From Parapristionchus giblindavisi (Eukaryota; Nematoda; Chromadorea; Rhabditida; Diplogasteridae): a stretch of DNA of 64,000 nt. The stretch lies in assembly GCA_943737045.1 (NCBI GenBank), contig CALSFV010000082.1, forward strand, positions 186,001-250,000. Reading direction: 5' to 3'. The notes beneath the pieces were generated by a model, which ran no database searches, was not told where the DNA came from, and saw only the letters and a list, made by a program, of their open reading frames with translations. Positions 58,401-63,801 of this stretch are shown here, in pieces. How positions within the stretch are numbered: position 1 is the first letter of the stretch; the number at the start of each line of letters is the position of its first letter. Position numbers and translations under genes: made by a program.

Positions 58401-59246
58401 CTATTTCGATAATTGACCCACTATATAAAATTAAACGGCGAGGGTACCGAAAATGTATGACCATCATTCGGATTAGAAGCGATTCAGTGTCAGCGTTGCT
58501 AGCCAGCTCTTACTTGGCAGACCTGAAACGAGAGTGCACCTGCTTTCATAGGTCGAAAAGTATGTTACAAAGCACCAAGCCTGACCGCGTTTTGAGCCAA
58601 AATTTCCAAAAAATCGTAAAACCTGACCGCATTTTGAGCCAAATTTGCCAAAAATCGAAAAGCCTGACCGCATTTTGAAAACCGATAACCTAGCTATTCG
58701 AGCTATGCCTGCTTTGCTCCGCGAGCCACTCTCATTATCAGTATAGTATACATTATAGTTATTATAATATTATTATGGATTAATTACAATGTCCATGAAC
58801 CCGTCAGAATCGTCAATGAGTGAACCTGATATTGATTATTGAATGATGATTATAAACCCATTATGGTAGTCATACTGTACCGAGAATCATCGATAAATAA
58901 AAAAATACTCGCTCATATTCTTTACTTTATGAAATTTGGGAAAAAAGTCCTCTTGAAAGACAAACAATTAAGTTAGAGACATTTAAGTAACTAATTATTG
59001 GTTGATTTTACAAGTGAATTTTCCTTACAAATACAAAATTATTAAATCACCATAAGGACTGGCAAGTAACAATATAATAACAAAAAAAATGAAAATACAG
59101 AAAATATAAATAAGAATAGAAATATAATAAATAAAATGCAGCGAAATATTCTCAATATTTATATATATTCATTACAGGGTCTTCCCACTGAGGACCTCAT
59201 CGTGATATCCGCGGAGAAGCAGCGCAATCTGAGCATGAAGAAGTAG
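21005..59246 (+). CDS. EFL1 / EFTUD1 (yeast Ria1) ribosome-maturation GTPase, 31 exons
   Basis: Thirty-one exons (coordinates in the three part entries) join into 2667 bp, 888 codons plus stop, with no frame break. EFL1 is an EF-2-like cytoplasmic GTPase that with SBDS evicts eIF6 from nascent 60S subunits. GTP-binding motifs are all present: G1 AHVDHGKTT (residues 26-34), GIT (67-69), DSPGH (88-92), NKLD (142-145) and SSA (about 209-211). EFL1 rather than EF-2 is shown by NGIVSYRQAGKLR, by EWSHWQL followed by [11 protein letters not shown], and by the last exon [19 protein letters not shown], matching the EFL1 C-terminus. The diphthamide-domain signature of EF-2 is not seen. It is shorter than human EFL1 (1120), mainly through a reduced linker before domain II. 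The weakest points are exon 1 and the end of exon 16. Confidence 0.92.
21288..21362 (+). other. tRNA-like sequence inside left TIR
   Basis: Contains an A-box-like TAGCCAACTGG and a perfect B box GGTTCGAATCC at tRNA-like spacing, with a D-arm-like GGTTAGAG. The acceptor stem does not close and the anticodon loop is irregular, so it is tRNA-derived rather than a functional tRNA gene. The mirrored copy is at 22585-22660. Confidence 0.7.
21706..22248 (-). pseudogene. Truncated Tc5-type transposase (DDE_1 plus C-terminal Cys-rich domain)
   Basis: A 180-codon open frame. [11 protein letters not shown] (D26) matches the second catalytic Asp region of pogo/Tigger/Tc5 DDE enzymes. [20 protein letters not shown] (D64) matches their conserved 'P.g.Ts..QP.D' block with the third acidic residue. 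The end has paired cysteines ([20 protein letters not shown]), as in the Tc5 C-terminal domain. The helix-turn-helix region and first Asp are absent; the full-length family protein is several hundred residues. The frame runs into the left terminal repeat. It could cut no DNA by itself. Confidence 0.8.
22585..22660 (-). other. tRNA-like sequence inside right TIR
   Basis: Inverted copy of 21288-21362, with A-box-like TAGCCAAGTGG and B box GGTTCGAATCC on the minus strand. Both copies point toward the element's interior. Confidence 0.7.
23587..23638. repeat. (AAT)n/(ATT)n array after EFL1 exon 3
   Basis: Triplet array starting 10 bp after the exon 3 donor. Confidence 0.9.
23816..24015 (+). mobile_element. 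MITE, CATAGGTCGAA family (copy 1)
   Basis: Ends CATAGGTCGAATAGC and CTTTTCGACCTATG, with an exact 8-bp duplication CCGTCACC. The interior holds tandem units of about 40 bp with CCGGTCAGGTTTTTCGATT. It lies in EFL1 intron 3. Confidence 0.9.
24241..24357. mobile_element. Palindromic MITE fragment plus G-run
   Basis: Member of the GGCACACCCCGAGCTAATTT palindrome family with ACTCTCTCGTAGACG loop sequence. The right arm is lost into a 16-base G homopolymer at 24342-24357. Confidence 0.6.
25278..25481 (+). mobile_element. MITE, CATAGGTCGAA family (copy 2)
   Basis: Ends as in copy 1; flanking 8-mers GGCGAAAG and GGCGATAG differ at one base. Three internal GCGGTCAGG units. EFL1 intron 5. Confidence 0.88.
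25626..25748. repeat. Long (ATT)n array before EFL1 exon 6
   Basis: About 120 bp of ATT triplets with AATT interruptions, ending 8 bp before the exon 6 acceptor. Confidence 0.9.
26315..28273 (+). mobile_element. Long-TIR DNA element with TTAA-type ends (family I, copy 1)
   Basis: The terminal sequences TTAAAACGCACTCTCC and GAGAGCGCGTTTAA are inverted. The arms stay complementary over several hundred bases (about 26315-26960 against 27630-28273). TTAA at both ends suggests piggyBac-like target choice. The centre carries a decayed gene at 27001-27547. Each arm contains a B-box-like GGCTCGAATCC (26803 and about 27790). A second copy without the gene is at 51047-53592. It lies in EFL1 intron 6. 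Confidence 0.75.
27001..27547 (+). pseudogene. Decayed small protein of the family I TIR element
   Basis: The frame 27001-27348 lacks an ATG and runs from [11 protein letters not shown] through [14 protein letters not shown] and [19 protein letters not shown]. After a stop at 27346-27348, the acidic continuation ([19 protein letters not shown] to a TGA at 27545) lies in another frame, so at least one frameshift separates the halves. It is related to the 197-codon protein at 35511-36104, sharing the EKRM and LSxxQI blocks. No catalytic DDE residues or named domain are recognised. A helical DNA-binding accessory role is only a guess. Confidence 0.6.
29041..29220. repeat. TGATCTT minisatellite before EFL1 exon 9
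   Basis: Irregular tandem units built on CTTTGATCTTT with variants (CTTGATCTTTGATCTCTCG). It fills intron 8. Shorter tracts of the same motif follow exon 9, flank exons 10 and 11, and recur at 60610-60650. Confidence 0.88.
29901..30014. mobile_element. Palindromic MITE (TAAAGGCACACC family)
   Basis: Starts TAAAGGCACACCCCGAG and ends GCTCGGGTTGTGCCTTTA, an imperfect palindrome with AGAGAGTGTTGCCAGAGC in the loop arm. EFL1 intron 11. Confidence 0.75.
30015..31430. other. Duplicated intronic segments, EFL1 intron 11
   Basis: Sequence of about 250 bp (with ATCATATGGTYYAGAAGTTTG and GAAATGAGATGAGTGAG) occurs repeatedly at about 30060-30310, 30580-30830, 31170-31430 and 33960-34150. Family members of the GGCACACC palindrome lie between (half copy near 30490-30530, full at 30992-31118). 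It looks like local segmental duplication; no exon is seen. Confidence 0.65.
30992..31118. mobile_element. Palindromic MITE (GGCACACC family)
   Basis: Left arm GGCACATCCCGAGCTAATTT; right arm TTAGCTCGGGGTGCGC; GCCAGAGCGGAGAG within. EFL1 intron 11. Confidence 0.7.
31431..33657. mobile_element. 2.2-kb foldback element with TTAA ends
   Basis: TTAAGAGACCGGCTCGGTAA at the left is mirrored by TTACCGAGCCGGTCTCTTAA at the right. The arms are complementary almost to the centre (about 32530), so the element is a near-perfect palindrome of two 1.1-kb arms. It carries no coding frame of its own. The core is related to the MITE at 1083-1583. The right arm has a short insertion (CAGGGGGTCAAAATG) near 33610. 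TTAA flanks suggest piggyBac-like mobilisation. EFL1 intron 11. Confidence 0.82.
34149..34259. repeat. GC-rich near-perfect hairpin (111 bp)
   Basis: ATGCACCGTTACATTTGCC pairs with the inverted right side ending GTAACAGTGCAT. The arms of about 50 bp contain CGTGCCTACGCCGTAA and its complement, with few mismatches and a CGCGTGTCC loop. The GC content is far above its surroundings. EFL1 intron 11. Confidence 0.85.
34401..34520 (+). mobile_element. MITE, CATAGGTCGAA family (short copy)
   Basis: Ends CATACGTCGAATAGC and CTTTTCGACCTATG; exact 8-bp duplication CTGCGCGC. Only one to two internal units are present. Confidence 0.88.
35511..36104 (+). CDS. Small protein of family II TIR element, function unknown
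   Basis: A 197-residue intact frame with an ATG start (a second Met follows directly) and an AATAAA signal 60 bp after the stop. It is mostly helical and charged. Residues of about 60-125 hold the block [26 protein letters not shown] and [20 protein letters not shown], which aligns with the decayed protein at 27001 in an element with different ends. The C-terminus is acidic ([12 protein letters not shown]). No DDE triad, HUH or RT motif is visible, so it is not evidently a transposase; a DNA-binding accessory or domesticated regulator is possible. Coding bases look normal with no internal stop, suggesting recent activity or selection. Confidence 0.6.
   Translation: MMDFALGLYKRMLEEVQQGVGIGPLSESFKEYEKSPKHPRPIGWALRIRKKSAPYDSVAKQMVVDQFQEFYAARNKLRAEEVEKRMKTRTDIMPANQMSHNQIKNCIRTLLAKKKEETEKKLITTRAKRDVALDMDFIKNWEKDYDEEGGGIEDEVKVYEDVLTISSDAIYNWMKTEMNTLFTNEAPDLSTSLLFDQ
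36164..36169 (+). terminator. Polyadenylation signal of the family II element gene
   Basis: AATAAA 60 bp downstream of the TGA at 36102-36104, inside the element. Confidence 0.6.
36963..37050. mobile_element. Palindromic MITE (GGCACACC family), degenerate
   Basis: Left TAAAGGCATACTAATTTG, right TTAGCTCGGGTGTGCCTTTA. EFL1 intron 11. Confidence 0.65.
37321..44937 (+). CDS. EFL1 part 2: exons 12-19 (linker, domain II)
   Basis: Exons: 37321-37397, 38537-38620, 38877-38981, 39470-39518, 39769-39870, 44160-44216, 44432-44516, 44798-44937. Recognisable blocks are the domain II strands [10 protein letters not shown] and [17 protein letters not shown], the EFL1-typical [13 protein letters not shown], and [12 protein letters not shown] opening domain III. 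Exon 16 could end at 39870 (GTATAC) or be extended to about 39940 in the same frame. The shorter form is preferred because the family has no insert there and GTATACGG is a common donor in this gene. Intron 16 (4.3 kb) contains the minus-strand chemoreceptor gene. Confidence 0.85.
37950..38141 (+). mobile_element. MITE, CATAGGTGGGCGCG family (copy 1)
   Basis: Ends CATAGATGGGCGCGTG and GCGTGCCCACCTATG; exact 8-bp duplication GCTATTAC. The interior repeats GCGCACAGCCTTTC and GCATAGCCTTGCC. EFL1 intron 12. Confidence 0.88.
39183..39374 (-). mobile_element. MITE, CATACATGGGCG family (copy 2, inverted)
   Basis: Inverted relative of 10577-10769, ending GGTACCCCGCCCATGTATG. No clean target duplication. 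EFL1 intron 14. Confidence 0.8.
40096..40212. mobile_element. Palindromic MITE (GGCACACC family)
   Basis: Left arm CATGCCCCAAGCTAATTTG, right arm AATAAGCTCGGAGTGTGTC, with CTCTCCGCTCTGACAATGC between. It lies just past the 3' end of the nested chemoreceptor gene. Confidence 0.7.
40272..42728 (-). CDS. 7TM chemoreceptor (Srv/Srg superfamily-like), ten exons, nested in EFL1 intron 16
   Basis: Minus-strand exons: 42636-42728, 42518-42577, 42362-42468, 42196-42304, 41977-42135, 41586-41705, 41117-41212, 40518-40596, 40397-40460, 40272-40347. They sum to 963 bp (320 residues plus stop) with every junction GT-AG and the frame unbroken. Hydrophobic segments suit seven helices: [20 protein letters not shown] at the N-terminus, [20 protein letters not shown] with a following HRLPAL, then [14 protein letters not shown] (the position of the NRxxAI motif of nematode receptors), [18 protein letters not shown] and so on, ending with [11 protein letters not shown] and an acidic tail. 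Length and layout fit nematode Srv-like olfactory receptors; the exact class is uncertain. It lies antisense in a 4.3-kb EFL1 intron. Its own introns carry MITEs at 40651-40825 and 41761-41953. Confidence 0.8.
40651..40825 (-). mobile_element. MITE, CATACATTTTC family
   Basis: Begins CATGCATTTTCATACCCTC and ends GGCGCCGAAAATGTATG. It lies in the intron between exons 7 and 8 of the nested receptor; no exact duplication is seen. Confidence 0.75.
40928..40954. repeat. (CT)n microsatellite inside an inverted-repeat fragment
   Basis: CT run within a sequence whose flanks (CTCTCACTTTTGCACGC and GCGTGCAAAAG-like GAACGTGCAAAAGGGC) are inverted. A relative lies at about 26110-26200. Confidence 0.6.
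41761..41953 (+). mobile_element. MITE, CATACATTTTC family
   Basis: Ends CATACATTTTCGGTACCC and GGCAATGTATG; ATGTAACAT is duplicated on both sides (9 bp here). It lies in the intron between exons 5 and 6 of the nested receptor, 23 bp from the exon 5 donor. Confidence 0.88.
43133..43489 (+). mobile_element. MITE, CATAGGTGGGCGCG family (copy 2) with an internal second copy
   Basis: The outer ends CATAGGTGGGCGCGTG and GTGCCCACCTATG are flanked by an exact 8-bp duplication GTTGATCT. A second CATAGGTGGGCGCGTGC begins at about 43184 and a second CGTGCCCACCTAT ends near 43375, so one family member seems nested in another. EFL1 intron 16. Confidence 0.85.
43838..43925 (-). mobile_element. MITE, CATACATGGGCG family (truncated)
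   Basis: ATACATGGGCGCTAACATGG followed by GGGGTGCCCCCTGTAAAAT; the far end is missing. EFL1 intron 16. Confidence 0.7.
44945..45006. repeat. (AAT)n array after EFL1 exon 19
   Basis: About twenty AAT triplets starting 8 bp after the exon 19 donor. Confidence 0.9.
45571..45774 (+). mobile_element. MITE, CATAGGTCGAA family (four internal units)
   Basis: Standard ends; exact 8-bp duplication GCCTGATG. Four GCGGTCAGG units. EFL1 intron 19. Confidence 0.9.
45835..45998 (+). mobile_element. MITE, CATAGGTCGAA family
   Basis: Starts CATAGGTCGAATAGC, ends CTTTTCGACCTATG; exact 8-bp duplication GTTCATGG. Internal units are of the CCGGTCAGG subtype, unlike its neighbour 60 bp away, so the two arrived separately. 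Confidence 0.9.
46443..46477. repeat. (AAT)n array before EFL1 exon 20
   Basis: Triplet array ending 23 bp upstream of the exon 20 acceptor. Confidence 0.88.
46501..59246 (+). CDS. EFL1 part 3: exons 20-31 (domains III-V and C-terminus)
   Basis: Exons: 46501-46572, 46792-46896, 47102-47227, 47469-47551, 47840-47940, 48179-48330, 48715-48791, 49152-49242, 49507-49601, 50083-50146, 50585-50692, 59178-59246. Key blocks are [18 protein letters not shown] (EF-2/EFL1 domain III), [11 protein letters not shown] (domain IV), [39 protein letters not shown] and [10 protein letters not shown] (domain V). The last exon, 22 residues plus TAG, is reached only after an 8.5-kb intron holding nested transposons. 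Its stop codon is 59244-59246. Confidence 0.9.
48424..49050. mobile_element. Two degenerate CATACATTTTC-family MITEs flanking EFL1 exon 26
   Basis: One copy (about 48424-48613, ending GAGGGTGCCGAAAATGTATG) precedes exon 26 (48715-48791). The other (about 48890-49050, ending CGAGGGTACCGAAGCTGTAT) follows it. Both contain CCACTATATA- or CAGTATATA-type motifs. No target duplications were found. Confidence 0.6.
50156..50328 (+). mobile_element. MITE, CATACATTTTC family, inserted 9 bp after an EFL1 donor
   Basis: Ends CATACATTTTTGGTGCCC and GTAAAAATGTATG; exact 8-bp duplication TATACGGT. The duplicated bases are part of the exon 29 donor context (GAG|GTATACGGT), so the insertion copied a donor-like sequence to its far side. 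Confidence 0.9.
51047..53592. mobile_element. Long-TIR DNA element with TTAA ends (family I, copy 2)
   Basis: TTAAAACGCATTCTCC and GGAGAACGCGTTTTAA form inverted ends with TTAA on both sides. The arms of about 900 bp (51047-51960 and 52670-53592) are closely complementary. Each arm contains a B box GGTTCGAATCC (51533 and the mirrored 53106). The 700-bp centre has no credible gene, in contrast to copy 1 at 26315-28273. It lies inside the split MITE at 50855-54687. Confidence 0.8.
53805..53863. repeat. Perfect 29-bp-arm hairpin, GC-rich
   Basis: CCGGGAGGGGTTGTCGCTGG and its continuation form a 29-bp arm, perfectly repeated in inverse after a single C. No mismatch is visible. It stands alone in AT-rich intron sequence between the family I element and the right half of the split MITE. 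Confidence 0.92.
54717..54940. mobile_element. MITE-like element with ATGGTCTAT ends
   Basis: ATGGTCTATCAATATCCCA at the left is matched by the inverse of TGGGATAACCATAGACCAT at the right. The interior repeats GTGGGTACCC. EFL1 intron 30. Confidence 0.7.
55324..55527 (-). mobile_element. MITE, CATAGGTCGAA family (inverted)
   Basis: Starts CATAGGTCGAAAAGTATG and ends CTAGCTATTCGACCAATG; flanking 8-mers ATTAACTC and ATTAGCTC differ at one base. Three CTGACCGG units. EFL1 intron 30. Confidence 0.87.
56014..56028. repeat. G-run
   Basis: Fifteen or so G residues after a GTGAGTGAGTGAGTG stretch, EFL1 intron 30. Confidence 0.85.
56096..56365. mobile_element. CATACATTTTC-family MITE followed by a worn CATAGGTCGAA relative
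   Basis: 56096-56269 runs from CATACATTTGCATACCCTC to GAGGGTGCCTAAAATGTATG. The next 95 bp (AGCCGAATAGCTTCG to CTTTTCGACCTAT) is a shortened member of the other family. No clear target duplication for either. Confidence 0.7.
56553..56780 (+). mobile_element. MITE with CATACATTTTC ends but a different interior
   Basis: Ends CATACATTTTCGAGCACCC and GGGGCGAAAATGTATG; exact 8-bp duplication CACGCACT. The interior repeats CGGGTCAGTTTTG, unlike the TATATAGTGGGTC interior of the main family. A fragment of the same type begins at about 62706. Confidence 0.85.
56869..57053 (+). mobile_element. MITE, CATACATGGGCG family (copy 4)
   Basis: CATACATAGGCTTGGTACC to GGCGCCTATGTATG, with ACAGGGGGC repeats; no clean duplication. 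EFL1 intron 30. Confidence 0.78.
57374..57470. repeat. 24-bp tandem repeat, four copies
   Basis: Units of form ATGCACGAAAGGCATACTG, alternating GCACGAAAGG and GCCGAAAGG types and each ending in a TACTGTA(A/G)G motif. EFL1 intron 30. Confidence 0.85.
57740..57895. repeat. GA-rich low-complexity tract
   Basis: Purine-only stretch of GAGAGG/GAAGGA units. The Glu/Gly-Arg open frames through it are not genes. Confidence 0.85.
58268..58459 (-). mobile_element. MITE, CATACATTTTC family (inverted)
   Basis: CATACATTGCCATACCCTCG to GAGGGTACCGAAAATGTATG; exact 8-bp duplication ACCATCAT. EFL1 intron 30. Confidence 0.9.
58547..58707 (-). mobile_element. MITE, CATAGGTCGAA family (inverted)
   Basis: CATAGGTCGAAAAGTATG to CTAGCTATTCGAGCTATG; exact 8-bp duplication CCTGCTTT. 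EFL1 intron 30, 470 bp before the last exon. Confidence 0.9.
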
Positions 59247-60785
59247 AGCGACCAAAAGTACCGTAATCAGGCTCCAACCCTGATTCAGGAATACCCCATG
59301 ACTACCGTATTCTGCCATATCTATCATCGCTACCGTATCCATATTTGTTAGGAATCAATCGATAATCTATCGTGTATGCATTTATTCGTTCCGAGTGTTT
59401 TCTTGATTGCTATTGTTGTTGCTCCGTTTGTCTATCATATTTTCAATTAGAGTTTGCATTGATTCGATTCTTCTCTGTCTCTTTCGTTTGTTGATTATTT
59501 CTCCTCTAGAAACTGGTGATTGATCAGAGATGAGAGAGAGAGGGAGAGGGAGAGGCAGAGGTAGAGGGAGAAGGAGAGATTGGATAGCGGGAACAACTGG
59601 CCGAATTGGACCGTTAGCCTATTTGTGTGACACGAAGAGGGGAAATGGAAACTAATACTGTTCATTACGTGCGTGGGGGAATCGTTTACCCGTTGCACTT
59701 TGATCTTGATATGAAAAACTCAACTTTGATCTTCGATCTTTGAACTTAATCACTGATTCCCCATATGGGGTGAAACAGTGTAACTCTAAACATACTATAT
59801 CTGTTATTTTGCTCACTAATAGTTCATATGAGCATGATTCGTAAAATAATAGTAAAAATAATAAAAATAGTAATAATAATATACTTCAATATTATTATTA
59901 TTTTGCGAATCATGGAAATAGTAATGATTCGTACATGAACCATGTGCACTTTATAGGTCGATGAATCATTGAGTTCATCCTCCACTATAGTTTTGAGTAG
60001 AGGGGGAGGGGGGAGCATAATTGTTCCATGCGGTGCTCTTTTGATCCTATCTAGTCTAGACATCGCCAAATCGAGGCCGCAACCGGTAAATAGTCTGCGT
60101 CTGGGTCTGGGGGAGGAGATTACGGCTCGGCCCCTCATTGACTCCGTGATAGAGTTGATCTTTGATTTCTGGTCTTTGGTCGGTAGACATTGCTATATTG
60201 TTCTTGGATGGGAGAAGATGAAGAGATGGGCGAAGAGGGAGAGAGGCAGAGGGAGACGGAGGGGCCCAGAGGGAGAGCATACATATCGCGTGTGTAGCTC
60301 AATGGGGACAAAGTTGACAAAGTCTCCGCCCCCACTGCTTCGCACGGCGTAGATCAAAATGTGCATGCTCTTTCCATCTCCCTCTCCTTACTTCTCTCTC
60401 TTCCTCTCTCTCTCTCTCTTTCCCTCCCTCTCCTATCTCTCACTCCCCCTCTCTCTCCCTCTCTCCATACCTTTCTCCCTCTCTCTTCCATTGATCTTCA
60501 TTCACTTTCCAGCGCTTATCTATTACGCATAGCGGTTACTAAACTACTCTATACTGTAGGACAGTTTCATTCGTTGACTTGTCCACTGTTTGCTGCTCTC
60601 TCGACTTGGTCTGATCTTTGATCTTTGATCTTAGATCTTTGATCTCTCGGATCTGCCCTGCTATTTGCCCCTGTGTATCTATGTTCATCTATGGCCCCGT
60701 GGCCGGTTCCGTGGTTGCTCCCCCCTTGTTTGTGTTCGATGGAACATGGAACCTTTAGAAGTGGCTCTGATCAGAGCACCAGGAG

Positions 60786-60893
60786 CATAGGTCGAATAGA
60801 GCTACATTTTCAAAACGCGGTCAGGTTTTTCGATTTTTGTGAAATTTTGGCTCAAAATGCGATCAGGCTTCATAGGTTGTAATGTACTTCTCG
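60786..60893 (+). mobile_element. MITE, CATAGGTCGAA family (short, end-truncated)
   Basis: Starts CATAGGTCGAATAGAGC and stops at CTTCTCG without the final CCTATG, yet ACCAGGAG is duplicated on both sides, so the end was lost after or during insertion. Confidence 0.75.
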
Positions 60894-62433
60894 ACCAGGA
60901 GGACCGAAAGATAGTGTGGAGAAGTTGAGTTCGCGCCACTGATAAACGGAGTAATATGGTGTGCGAAAGTAGCGAAAAAGGGCGGAGAGAGTGTGTGGAA
61001 AGTGGAGAGTTTCCTCTCTTTCTCTAGCTCTCCTTTTACTTTTGAACAGAGCGGTTTAGTCGTTCTCTGTGTGGGAATTGGTGCGATGTGCCGCCTAGGC
61101 CTCCTTGACTTTGGGATATTGCACAGCGTTTCAAGGAGGGGGTCATGGAGAGCTCTCCGGAGCTCTGGGGAGCTCTACATGTGTTAGTAAAACTCTGAGC
61201 GTTTTTTGTTGTCGTGATCCTTCCTATTTTCAATTGTTTTCTTGTTCTCTAACTATATCTTTTAGAGAAATATATCTGTCTATCTTTCTCTGTACTCTCT
61301 CCTACATCCTTCGCTCTCTCGTCCCCCTTCTATTCGCTGCCCTCCACTGCATGTTTGTTGCTACTAGTGGCAACGAGTGAGAGGAGAAAGAGCGTTTCTT
61401 ATCCCTCTCCCTCTGCCTCTTATCTTTCCCTCTCCCTTTCTCTCCCTCTCCCTATCTCTCCAATTCTCTCCCTCTCCTTATCGCTCGAACTCTCTCACTC
61501 TCCCTCTCCCCATCGCTCGAACTCTCTCCCTCTCCTTCTCCCTCTCCCTCTCCCTTTCTCTCGCCCCACTCGCCAACCTCTATCTATCTCTCCCTCTTCA
61601 TCGCGTCACTATTCTCAACCCCTTCTTCTTCTTCTTCTTTTTCTTCTTTCTATTTCGTCCCTTTCCTACCCATTCAAAGTGTATTTGTTTCAATCACTTA
61701 TTATCGATTTATTGATTGATTACTGATTGATTAGAGTTATCGATTGATTGATATTTGTTGTTGTTTAGTTTCTTCCTTGTTTGTTTTGTTATTCTTCGTT
61801 TGCTGTTATCAGAGTTGCCCTTTATATCATCAGAGAGTATATATCGATTGATTATTGATTTATTGATTGATAAAAGTTAAGAATAAGATTGGGATCAGTG
61901 TGATGGATCGCAAGCTGTTGATTGACGGCGTAATATTTTAATAATGGTGATTTGTGAATTTTGGTCTTTGATCTTTGATCCTTCTTTGGCGAGAAGAGGG
62001 GGGGAGTATGCAGAACTGAGAGAGCACAAGTTAAACACCCTGTATCCATGTATCATATAGTTTTTTTCGCATTTGACAAGTTTTCAATGATCGCTCTTCC
62101 TGTGTTGGAGAAACGATGCTTGGTTCAGCCTCTTGATGTGATGTATGTGGTTATATCATGGTTGCACCCGCGGGCTTGGACACCGATTCTTGATTCAGCT
62201 AGGCTAGGCTTATAAGCTTGTGCTGAAACGGTTCCAGCTCTGCACAGCTACTTAACTCCTTTAAGCCCTAGTGGCAATCTTTAGCGGCCTATGTTCCTAC
62301 TCTATTTATATTTTTTGTAGTATCCAAAGATACTACCTATGTCAGTATTACGGCTATACAACATGGATGTTACGGCGCTTTTGACGAAGACTGAATGAGC
62401 CCTTAATGATGCCTATAATTAGAAGCCTTGCTA

Positions 62434-62598
62434 CATAGGTCGAATAGCTAGGTTATCGGTTTTCAAATTCCGGTCAGGTTTTTCGATTTTTGGCAATTTT
62501 GGCTCGAGATCCGGTCAGGTTTTTTTAAAACTTTTTGTGTAATTTTGGCTCAAAATCCGGTCAGGCTTGGTAGTTTGTAACATACTGTTCGACTTATG
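62434..62598 (+). mobile_element. MITE, CATAGGTCGAA family
   Basis: CATAGGTCGAATAGCTAGG to CTGTTCGACTTATG with three CCGGTCAGG units; the flanks do not match. Confidence 0.8.
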
Positions 62599-63298
62599 AG
62601 CAAATCCAATTTCCGCTGGGTAGGCGATTCCTTGTTTCACACACCAGCCATAGTTTGAAGAGTTTGCTACTGTTGTTGTCTGATCTACGATCTCAGTTTT
62701 CGAACATACATTTCGAGCACCCGCAGGGGCGTCAGTTTGTAAATTGGTTGGTTTGTAAAAAAAACGGGTCACTTTCGCAGATTTCGTAAACAAAGATGAG
62801 AGAAAATTTTAAAAAAAGCAATATTTAAGCGAAATCGCATCGGGCTATAGTTCTGAACTTGCGAGTTTATGTGAGTTTGGAAAATTTATGGTTTCGAATG
62901 TTGTTGCACTTTGATACCGCTACCTCCTCTCGACTATCTTTATCTCTACGACCGTTTGCTCCCTCCCTCTCCCTCTACCTCTACCTCTCCCTCTGCCTCT
63001 ACCTCCTTCTCTACCTCTACCTCTGCCCTCGTTTATCATGTTATATTGATTGGCGCTCTTGGACTGGCAACATTCCCTCAACCTTCCGCGTCTCTGTCGA
63101 TCTTCGGAACAAACATCAGCATAACAAGTGTATTTCGCGAAATTCGAGTTAGTTCGACTAGAGTAATGTCCGATTTTCGATCTATGTAAAGTACGATGAA
63201 GTAAGTACTCTTGCTCGTAATCTCTAATCCCCCCCCCCCCCAGACATATATGCATGCTTATTACCAGCTGGTCTATCCCCACGGTCCCTGGGCAACCG

Positions 63299-63490
63299 CC
63301 GAGAGTTGATGTGTTGAAGAGGTTTCTGGTCAATCCCGAGAGTTGGTGTGTTGAGTCGGTTTCTGGTCAACCCCCGAGAGTTGGCGTGTTGAAGGGGTTT
63401 CTGGTCAACCCCCGAGAGTTGGCGTGTTGAAGCGGTTTCTGGTAAACCCTGAGAGTTGGTTCGGTTTCTTGTCAACCCCGAGAGTTGGCA
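63299..63490. repeat. 39-bp minisatellite
   Basis: Four to five units with CGAGAGTTGGTGTGTTGA followed by GGTTTCTGGTCAACCCC; the last units are shorter. The repeated peptide frames on the minus strand are products of this array, not a gene. Confidence 0.88.
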
Positions 63491-63640
63491 GAAAGAGGGA
63501 TAGTGAGGTAGAGGACGGGAGAGAGAGAGGGATAGGGAATAAAAAAAGTAATGGCCGTGTTTTGGTTGCCACTCGCGAGTTTGATATCGTCGCAGACACA
63601 CGATGTTCATTTTGATGGCGATCAATAAAGTAGAGAGGGA

Positions 63641-63801
<161 letters not shown>

